Below are positions 47,813 to 64,000 of a stretch of DNA of 64,000 nt, in pieces. The position numbers and the translations under genes were made by a program. The notes under the pieces are model-generated. The model was not told the DNA's origin. It was given only the letters and a program-made list of their open reading frames with translations, and ran no database searches. Position 1 is the first letter of the stretch; each line of letters opens with the position of its first letter. Source of the stretch: Campylorhamphus procurvoides (lineage: Eukaryota > Chordata > Aves > Passeriformes > Dendrocolaptidae); the NCBI GenBank assembly GCA_013396655.1, contig WBMV01006603.1, positions 3,481-67,480 of the forward strand, written 5' to 3'.

Positions 47813-47961
47813 CTGCGCCTCCTCCTCCCCTCCCCCCTGGGGCGGACGGGCTCACCCAGCCGGCGGCGGGAGGGGAGGGCACAAGATGTCGGCTCCGTCG
47901 GCTCCGGCTACCGCCGCCTCCTCAGCGCCGCCTTCTCGTGCCGCTCCCGCCGCCGCCGCTC
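47813..47961. other. GC-rich 149-bp island fragment between single Ns
   Basis: An isolated CpG-dense piece bounded by N at 47812 and 47962 and wedged between two copies of a 326-bp block. Read on the plus strand it has an ATG at 47886 opening an Ala/Pro/Ser-rich frame (MSAPSAPATAAS...), with no gene recognised. Read on the minus strand it resembles a noncoding first exon with a donor-like GTGAGC near 47858-47853, which could be the missing BRPF3 exon 1. Placement and orientation are unreliable. Confidence 0.6.
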
Positions 47962-47962
47962 N

Positions 47963-48288
47963 GCTCATTGGGGTGTCTTCATCTTGCACCCAGTTTTTGC
48001 AGGAAGCATGGGATCCCACAAAACCTGCTGGAGCACTGCCAGATGCCAGAGAACCTGTAGCTTTGTCTCTGCTACTGTTCGCCTAAACAAGCAACATCAA
48101 ACAAACGATGTGAACAGCCAGAGCTTTTATTTATTTTCTAGACCAGTCCTTAAGGTCCAGATGGCCTCCTAACATGCATAGAGGCGTGACCGGGCAGACT
48201 AGAGAGAAGGACTGAGGAATGAACAAGGAAAAAGTTACCTTTGTAACAGAGAGAAGTGATGACATAGAGACTGCAGAGGCTCCTACAT
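47963..48288. repeat. 326-bp direct duplication, copy 2
   Basis: Same sequence as 47486-47811 at an offset of 477 bases. It continues into unique sequence after 48288. Confidence 0.93.
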
Positions 48289-48867
48289 TTTTATAGAGGG
48301 TACCACAGACTTGGGCACATGTATGCTCCACCTCCCGCTCTGTGCAGAGTATTGGATAATATTACATCTGAATTTATAGAATTAATTATTTAAAAGTTTA
48401 GAAGGAAAAAATGAGTGCTGTTTTCCCTCATTTACAGTCCAGCTATAGATCTTTTGTCTCTTAATGTGTCTTAACCGTGGAATCTTGAGAGCAGCCGGTC
48501 TGTGACAAATCTGTTAGACCAGAGCTTGTTGAAGGTTTAAAAGCATGGGAAAACACGTTTCTTCCTGCTGAACAGTCTTACATGTCACTTTTTAAGTATA
48601 CACCATGTATGTATCACTATACAGAACTATATCAGAACTTGAAAATAAATTATAATCTCTTCTTGTCCTGCATGAAAACACATCAAAGATTTAGAAAAAG
48701 TCCCAAAAATCTTGCTGATTTACATAGGATCTCACTTAACCCCTAAGGAACAGCTATGCAACCATAAAGTCCTAAGAATGAAGGATAAAAAACATCTAAA
48801 CCACAATCTGTAGATACATTTGCTTCCTAGTTAAACAATAAATAAAACCATTTCAATAACTGATGAG
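48289..48867. other. Intergenic sequence, no gene seen
   Basis: AT-rich spacer with no open frame of note. Confidence 0.6.
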
Positions 48868-49271
48868 CAACTTCAAAGGCTGAGAGAATTGAGTATATTC
48901 AGCTTGGAAAAGAGAATCTTCAGGGTGACCTAATTGCAGCCTTCCAGTACCTGAAGGGAGCCAAAAAGAAAGATGGAGAGAGACTTTACAAGGGCATGTA
49001 GGGACAGGACAAGGCAGAATGGCTTCAAACTAAAAGAGAGTAGGTTTAGATTAGGTATTAGGAAAAGAAAAACTTTCCCTGTGAGGGTGATGAGGTCCTA
49101 GCACAAGTTGCCCAGGGAAACTGGCTGCCCCATACCTGGAAGTGTCCAAGACCAAGTTGGTTTGAGCTCTGAGTAAGGTGAAAGGTGTCCCTGTCCATGG
49201 CAGGGGGGTTGGAACTAGATGTTCTTTTAAGGTCCCTTCCAACCCAGGCCATTGTAAGATTCTGTGATCTT
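48868..49271 (+). mobile_element. CR1 LINE fragment, 3' end, plus strand
   Basis: About 400 bp showing the typical CR1 3' region: TTCAGCTTGGAAAAGAGAA near the left end, then a TGGCTGCCCC block, the GGTCCCTTCCAACCC block, and an ending ATTCTGTGATCT. It is 5'-truncated like most CR1 copies. No intact reverse-transcriptase frame is present. Confidence 0.92.
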
Positions 49272-50459
49272 TCCCTCTTTATGTGAGAATCTACTTTTTT
49301 CTAGCCCTTTCTGTGTGGTTTTTAAATAAGACAGACTTTTCCACACTGTCATTTTAACCCCAGTTTTGAAACTTTATACTCTTAGATTTGCACTGGAATT
49401 AGCTTATATAATCACATAAGGTTCCGTATTAAGTTCAGTGGGATGACTCGTGCACAGAAATGTCCAGACATCTCTGTTATAGCATCAAAACAAGTTATCC
49501 GTCTTTTAGTTTTGTATCAAAGCTGTGGAACTAATGTGTTATTTAGAAAAAAAAAAAAAAACAAGAAACCACATTCTGAACTTCTCTCAACTCCCAGAGG
49601 CAACTTAATTCAATTTCTTTGCTCTCCCAGTTTTTAAAGGGCACAAATGCAAAACCAGTGATGTTGCTTCAAATGAAAGCATCAGCCAAGACACTTCAAA
49701 CAGAGTTCGGCACCCTCATTCATATAATTTTCTCTATTCAAGTATGTAAAACATATATAAAACAGAGGAGAATTATCATTTAGAATTGAAACTGATTTTT
49801 TGTTGTTATTGATTCATTTGTATCTCTCTTGGGCTGGTTGTCTGTGCAATTGCCAAAAAGAACCCCTGTGCATTAAAAGTTAAAAGCCTGATATCTCAAA
49901 AGTGATGAGCCTCAGCTGCCATTTATTCCAGCTGGATTTGCAAGTGTTCAACTGCATTTCCTAAGACCTTTGTTTTGCATGGAGTATATATAACCCTCTC
50001 AGCCTCACTAACATCAGAGAGGTGACACAAGCACCAGCACTATCTCCTCAGTGATGTTCTTTTTTTTTGTAATCTCAACCTCTTGTAGTTTTAAGACATT
50101 TTTTTCAGTTGTAATGTTCTGAAGACAGATCTGAAATTAGAGTTTATGGTGGGAGAATTTTTATTTTTCCTGTCAAGCCTAGCTAAAAGAAGCTAACTCA
50201 CTTTCATTTAACAGAAAATCAATGAGTGTTGAAGATATAATATACTAACCCCTCAGTACTATTTAATGAAGTGAAATCTAGCAAAAAAGGAGTTATCAGT
50301 CAGCCAAAGAGCTGACTGAACCAGTTGTGAAGCAGCACCAGCTGAACATTGCATTAAAAGCTGAATAAACTAGTGCTCAGAAAATGGCCTAGTAGAGAGA
50401 AATCAGGCAAAACATCCTATAAACCACGTTCACCTGGAAACTCCAATGTTTTCAGAGTG
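49272..50459. other. Intergenic sequence
   Basis: AT-rich spacer with a poly-A run at about 49546-49561. No exon, RNA gene or repeat family recognised. Confidence 0.6.
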
Positions 50460-50515
50460 TACAGTTGCACTCGATGATCTTAGTGGTCTTTTCTGACCTG
50501 AATGATTTCATGATA
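50460..50515 (+). mobile_element. Short CR1 LINE 3'-end remnant
   Basis: Contains ACTCGATGATCTTAGTGGTC, then TTTTCTGACCTGAATGATT, matching the last tens of bases of CR1 elements with some divergence. Only about 55 bp are present. Confidence 0.8.
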
Positions 50516-53500
50516 AGTGCAATTAGTGCAGCAAGTGTTCATTCATCTGGGGGAAAAACAAATTAGTACTGGCTATTTTGGTCTTCATTCAATCCTTCAT
50601 GTCTTGTTTCTCTTAGTTGCAAAAAGAAAAATAGTCATAATCACATTTCCAGCCAACACTCTGCTGACCCATGATACAGGAAAATGCAGAGGATTAAGAA
50701 TGCTTTCCCTGGTTGCTCAGGCAACAGTGAGACATGGGAATATGAAAAGGTATTACCATCCTTTGTACAGTATCTTACTAGAGTTCTCAGATGTGTTCAT
50801 CTATGTTTTTCTTCTTTCCCATTATCACATAAATTAAAACATGAAAATTTATTTAGCCTGCTACCTAGAGTGTGAAAATGTTAATGTGAAAACATACTTA
50901 TCCTGTAGGAAAAAGAAAGATAATAAGTACAGTTTTCTAAAAGGCTATAGAAATTTTCAGAAGTGTGCACTGAAAGGATTCCAGGTGTCCAAACACAGCA
51001 ACTATTGTCTCTCTTAAAAAATCCTGGTAATTTTGTGGTGTCTCTTAAGAAAATAAAATAATTGTTGCTTCATCTGCTTTTTCTTGCCCACTTATATATG
51101 CAAGTACCTAATAAATAGGTCCCATAAAGTTCTAACTTCACAGACCTAATTAGCTGTCAAAAAAAACCCAGATTTTTTATGAAGGCTTCACTTTCTAAAT
51201 TAAAAAAAAAAATGCTTAGAACATTAGACAGCCACAAAAATTCTATTCATACATCCACATCAATTTTTATCATACATCCTTAACATAAACAGCAAACATA
51301 TGTGTGGCTGGCCTAATTTATGACATTTTGGATCACTTAAAAATACAAAAATTATAAAGATCACTCAGCCATTAAGTGTGCAAACTATGTAAGGGCAAGA
51401 AAAACAATGCAAGGAATGTCTGTCCATTATGTGTCAGTGTGGGTCATCAACAGGCACCACCTGTCCTTCTGTGTAAGGCAATTCCTTCTTTGACTGACTG
51501 TCTGTCAGGGTCACACACATCCCCTCTCATTTCTTGTGCTGATTTTGAAGTATTTCAGCCTTGGCCTGAGTCACTGTCTCTGTCAAGCAGGTGTTTTTCA
51601 AACTCCTTTCATGAAATGTCAATATGATTTCCCCTTGGCCCCTTCTAGTAGCTCATTCCTCTTCATTGAAAGGTGTTCTCAGATGCCACACAAGCACCGG
51701 GATGGTTCAGCTTCACAGACAAGACGCTGTCTTTCTGCTGCTGACCTACTACATTTCCTGCTCTCTATTTTGAGTCCCTGGCTGGTACATACCACAAAAA
51801 CCAAAGACACATACACTTCCAGGGTTCCTGAGCTTGCACAGCACCAGCTCCTTGCATTTGTTGGGACCAGTAGATATGACAGAAGAAACAGTATTTGGCT
51901 CTTGGACAATGGGCTGTCACTGTATGGGGTTGGTGGGTGAATGAATGAAACCAGAGCTCACACACCAGCTGTTGAGATTGCTCTTGCAATTTCAGAGCAT
52001 TCAGTGTAAACTTTCAAAAGAAAGAGAAACCCAATCTCTGAAACAAATTATTTTCTGGATTTATACTCAGCAGAAAGATTGATACTGAAGAGACTTTATA
52101 TGCTCTCCCTGAAACCAGTGAGACTAATGTTTGTTCTCACTAACAGCAACATCTATGTACCCTCCTTGATTGTGTTCAAAATCGTTCTTCTCACATCCAT
52201 TTGTATCAGAAGTCCCAAGTGCATCTTTGTGTTTATCCTCTGGTCAGACAGACAATTCCAAAGGGCATCTTAGGTTATTCTTTAAAATTATGCAAGTCCC
52301 TCTTCAACTACCTGTAGACTTCTGAGTACATTCCTTCATCATGAAGATGTTCTGTCCCTCAGCCATCATTACAAAGAGCCAGAAAACTCTTCAGGTCTAC
52401 CTATCACCTTCTGAAGGGCAAGATGATAAAGAAATCACACCCTAAATTCCCATTTACAGTGGTTTATGAGTTCTGTCTGAATGGGTCTTTGCCTTAACAG
52501 ATGACTTTCTGAAAGAAAGCTCTGTACTCTGAAGATCTCTGTAGATTTACTCAAATCTCTCTATAAGAATGGGCTTTTAAGACTGCCCTGCCCCTCCACG
52601 TGCAGGGTTGCATATAGGCAGGAGGCCAGCCTGCCTTATCCACAGTCCTGAAGCATTTCCCTGTGCATTCACAAACACTGAGCTGGACAGTGACCCTCCT
52701 CTTAAACTACCAAGCCTCATTTTATCATGGCATAGGTAGCTTTAAACATCTGCAGCTCTCTGAGATGTTAATGGCAGCTGCAGAGAACCTTTCTCCAACT
52801 TCTGTTCAACATTATGCAGGGCATATGGCAGCTAAGTCAGATGCCAAGTTCAAAAGGACAATATTCCAACTGCTGTTTGACAGATGCAGCTAGAACTTCT
52901 CCCTTTCACCATTCAAGAAAAATGCAGGTCCATCTCATACTTAGCAAGAAGTCCCTCCTTAAGAGACGAGTGAGGCAAAGGGCTTGTACACAGTCCAGAG
53001 AGATACGAGGCAAGAGAAACCACCTCCCATCAGCACAGACCATCTGTGCAGCTACAGCAGGATAACATCAACACCGTTCTATCGAAAAGCTGCAGGTACT
53101 GGAGGGTTATCTCGAGTGCTGCATGCCATGAGCTGCAACAGAGAGACAGCCAAGAAACATGACAGCACTGTGTCCAGTTTAAAGTGAAGAGAGATCAGAA
53201 ATTATGGCAATGTTGCGGTTTTCCCTTCCTTGAGGTCTGTACAGCAGAACTGAACATTACTTAAGAAAATCAGAGAGTACTGAAAGCAATGTGGCTAAAC
53301 CAAATGAAAATAACTCAGAGGCTACAGAAGAGGGGGAGATTTGAGAAACACTGCATGTATTACTGAGTTCACATACCTTCTCAACCAATGCTTGCCTCTA
53401 GCCTTGACGACTATGTGATCTGAGCTCTGATACAGAAAAGACAGTTGTCTCTAGGCACATATCCTTTGGGATGGACTTTGGAATGACTGGTTGAACTTGA

Positions 53501-54206
53501 CTGATCATCATAGGGAAGAAGGTGTTGCAGTCCAAAGGTGTTATCACAACCAGCAGATGTACCTGCCTTGTGCTGAACTGTCTAGTGACTGTATCAATAA
53601 GCCATGGACCTGCAGATACACCAGTTCCAGCACAGGCTGGAAAACATCCTGCAGACTCATATTCAAACTAAGTTGTGCAGCTCTCTGGGATATCCAGTCT
53701 ATCAATAAGGGCAGTGGCCTTGAATTCCCAGTCTGTGCTTGCAACTAGTGGTGAGGAAACAGCAGTGATCAAAACCCAGTGAATGAAACAAGCAAGGGGA
53801 AAAGGAAAAAAAAGAGGTGGTGGCTCTCCAGAGGGGAAGATCCAGAGCAGTTATGAGTATAGCATGAGTTTGGAGCTGCTTTGAACACAGACTGACCCCA
53901 TGATCAGCTGGATTCCCATGCTGGCCTAGAGCTGACACCATCCCAGCAGCCTTGATATGCTGGATGCTGTGTAACTGCTCAGGGAAGGAGGACACAGTCA
54001 GGGTTAGATTGGATAAGGTTTTGTTATGCTAAAAAAAAAAAAAAAAAGTGATACTATTTCTGATCATTTTGCTTGAGACTCACTTCCCAGTCAATTTTAG
54101 CTTTTTCTTTACCTTATCCATAACTAGTGTACTAAACCCTGTGCTTGAATGAGAAAGAATGAACCCCCTTCTCTCTCAAGTGGATAAATTTAAAAAAAAA
54201 AAAAAA
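50516..54206. other. Gene-poor spacer downstream of MAPK13
   Basis: About 3.7 kb with only short, unconvincing open frames on both strands. A-runs occur near 51201-51211 and at 54031-54047, and an A-run ends at a single N (54207). No coding exon, tRNA or other RNA gene recognised. Confidence 0.6.
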
Positions 54207-54207
54207 N
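54207..54207. other. Single N after a poly-A run
   Basis: An isolated ambiguous base directly after 14 As, 40-50 bases downstream of the putative MAPK13 polyadenylation signal. It is probably a scaffold join or homopolymer ambiguity. Confidence 0.9.
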
Positions 54208-54243
54208 CCAGGTAAAGTTCTCTCGCTTAAAGTTTCAACAAGA

Positions 54244-54256
54244 AATATATTTATCT
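54244..54256 (-). terminator. MAPK13: Candidate non-canonical polyadenylation signal of MAPK13
   Basis: On the minus strand the stop codon is followed about 190 bases later by AAAAGATAAATATATTTC. The GATAAA is a known weak variant of AATAAA, and I found no canonical signal between the stop and the single N at 54207. Confidence 0.4.
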
Positions 54257-54445
54257 TTTATGTTGAAAACTGTCTGGAGTGCTTCCCTTTTAGTAGAACA
54301 AAGTCCAATAGCCACAGCATGGTGTCATCCTTGTGCTGGCACAGAGAGAAGTCCCACAGGCCAAATGATGGCCACCAGCAAGGCAATGTGGAATAAATCC
54401 CATCTGTCATTGAGAAGCAAATCCCAGCCACAGCTGTACCAGTCA

Positions 54446-61972
<7,527 letters not shown>

Positions 61973-64000
61973 CTGCAGCAGACAAATAAAAAACCAATTC
62001 TGACACTGGCAGTATGTTCTAACAAATTTGGCAATTCCAAAAGTAATTTCCTAGAGAAGTTAATTCTTGTGCTCACAGATAAACAGCAAAGAAATGCTCT
62101 TTGAGAAATCCAGTGGAGCACTGCACAGATGCTACCTTGTGTAGCTTTGGGCAGTGGACCACAGCCTGTGCTGTTTGGAGGACTAGGTGGAGTATTAAGC
62201 CAAGTATTAGTGGCTCACCTTTTTTCCCTTTTACCTGCAGAAACAAGCTGGAAGTAACAGAGCTGTGAGAATAGGGAAACACAAATGGTTAAAGTTCAGA
62301 ATTAGTTCTAACTCTGCCTTCTCCTTGCCTAACGCATGAAGATAAGGGAATAAAGCAATTTCTGCTTTGCCATCTGCTTGGAGGCTCTGTTGTCTTTTAA
62401 GGCAGGCCAGTGCCTTCACTGTATCCTGGAGACAGTGAATATCACACATTAAAAATACAGGCTGCTGAAATTAATTCTGCTGCATTCAGGATCTTTGGTG
62501 CTACACGTATGCTTCTGTGTAAAAGCAGGTCTGGCTGGAAATAAGTGTCTTCCATAAAGCTAATGAAAACATGGTACAACAGCCATCACCACAGACATGA
62601 TGTGTAATTACCTCTGGTCACATTCGCTGTTTGTGGCCAGACACAGCAATCCTGTGACAGTTTCTCTTCTTCTGGAGGCTTTTTGCTCAGATTGCAAAGG
62701 AGGCCCCAGGTTCCAAGGGGGAAGGGAGGCCCTCAGATAGACAGCTGTAATTTGGTTTTCTCAGTAGTCTTTTCCAGGGGTGCCTCAGCCCCTTCTTGAC
62801 CTCTCTCAAGAGGCAAACATGAAAAAAGCGTTTTCCCTGCCAAATCACGCTATGGATTTCCAGAGCAGTTCCCACAGCTTCATAAATCCCTATCCCATCT
62901 CCCATGGAAATGGAAGGGCTATAAATCATCATATTCAATCCCTTGGCTTTTAGCTGCATTCTCCAGCATTGCACAGGCACGTTTCTCCATTCACTAGTCG
63001 GTACAAGCAAAGGAAGTGCAGGAACCACTACACAAGCCAGCTCCAGCACTGAAGATGCTGCAATATATCATAGGAGGACTCTGAGTGAAGAGCTGTCTCC
63101 ATTTCAGGACCAGCACATGTCAGCAAAGGGGACAGCACTGCATAAAGTTTTTTGAGGAGCCAGGGAAATAAGAGGAAGGCACTCTGACTAGACAGTCAAT
63201 CAGCTTCTGCAGAATTCAAGGCAGGTTTCCTAATCTGAGGGTGCACGTTCTTACCTGCCTTCCCAGCTGCTGATGTACAAAGCATCTAACCCCACTTCTC
63301 AACACAGGAGAGCAGGGTGATGGAGCTTCAGCCTGCGCAGCACAGACAACACTAGTTACACCCTTGCCATAAGCACAGCTAAGAGCTGTTCAGTTGGCAT
63401 AGCAGAAAGAGCCCATCATGTTCTTCCCAGCACAGATTTAATGAACAGATACAGTCTGGGATGATGTGGGGCAGACAGAGTTGCATCCCTGCCTCGGCTC
63501 CCAGAGACCAGCAAGATCAGTGTTGGAGGGGTCAGAAGACTCTTCTTTCAGAATTACATTCAGCTGGAAGCCAAATCACTACAACTTTTGGCAAATTAAT
63601 AAGGGAAGAAATAAGTCTTTGCTGTTTCACCTGAGTTACTTTCTCAGCTGTTCAAGAAGGTATAAAATCTAGCTGCTGAGTAATACTGCAATAGGAAGGT
63701 TTCCCAACAATTCCCAGCAGAGGACAGCAAATCCCAGCTCCACAGGCTTCTACCTCTGCTTTGTCCAGAAATCGGCACCAAGCCGTCCCTGCTGAGCCCT
63801 GTCCATTTGATGCCACCACCATGGACCCCCAGGCAGTATCAATACCCCTACCTCCCTCCCCTCTTTGAGAGCTCCAGAGCAGGCAAGACTTCCACAGGGG
63901 CCAGTAAAGATTTGTTTTGCTGAGGTTTGTTTTTTTTCGGGTGGGGAAGGAAACTTTGAAAGGATTTCTCTCTTCCTTTTTTTGTCCTATTTTTTTTCCT
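61973..64000 (-). other. MAPK13: MAPK13 intron 1 (5' part), first exon not found
   Basis: 2.0 kb upstream of exon 2 searched on the minus strand for the glycine-rich loop sequence expected at the end of exon 1. Nothing suitable was seen. The sequence looks intronic, and no CpG island is present, so the promoter is probably beyond the window. Confidence 0.6.

Noticed and set aside
42025..48288. A real segmental duplication or novel repeated locus
   Set aside because: Near-perfect identity, single-N joins and an adjacent N gap fit assembly artefact much better than biology.

Overview
The window is bird nuclear genomic DNA and carries three ordinary vertebrate protein-coding genes. The evidence for a bird is the 3' ends of CR1 LINEs at three places, compact GT-AG introns, CpG-island promoters, and the gene set TBC1D22B - BRPF3 - MAPK13, which I recall as lying on human 6p21 and on an avian microchromosome. 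A passerine-like neognath is likely, but the species cannot be fixed. There is no operon, phage, CRISPR array or integrated virus that I can support.

Layout. (1) 1-19.6 kb, plus strand: a CpG-rich promoter and a complete TBC1D22B, with 13 coding exons that join in frame into 507 codons plus stop, followed by a 1.7-kb 3' UTR and an AATAAA. (2) 20.4-40.1 kb, minus strand: the complete coding part of BRPF3, with 12 coding exons joining in frame into 1,170 codons plus stop, converging tail to tail on TBC1D22B. Its untranslated first exon is not identified. It should lie in the damaged CpG-island region at 44-48 kb. (3) 42.0-48.3 kb: an assembly-compromised stretch. A 2.4-kb block is present twice around a single N, there is a 355-base N gap, and a 326-bp block is present twice around a 149-bp GC-rich piece bounded by single Ns. 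(4) 48.3-54.2 kb: a gene-poor spacer with CR1 fragments and A-runs. (5) 54.2-62.0 kb, minus strand: MAPK13 (p38 delta), with 11 exons covering everything except the first coding exon (about 40 residues), which I could not find and which probably lies beyond base 64000.

The three genes act in unrelated processes: TBC1D22B is a Rab GTPase-activating protein of the Golgi, BRPF3 is a scaffold of HBO1/MOZ-type histone acetyltransferase complexes, and MAPK13 is a stress kinase. Nothing suggests joint function. The most interesting sequence-level observations are in splicing: a textbook U12-type (minor spliceosome) intron in MAPK13, a GC-AG intron in the bromodomain region of BRPF3, an in-frame strong internal donor in BRPF3 coding exon 7, and a CR1 insertion only about 10-20 bases from that exon's normal donor. 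I did not find a convincing previously undescribed biological system; the odd architecture at 42-48 kb is best explained as assembly error.
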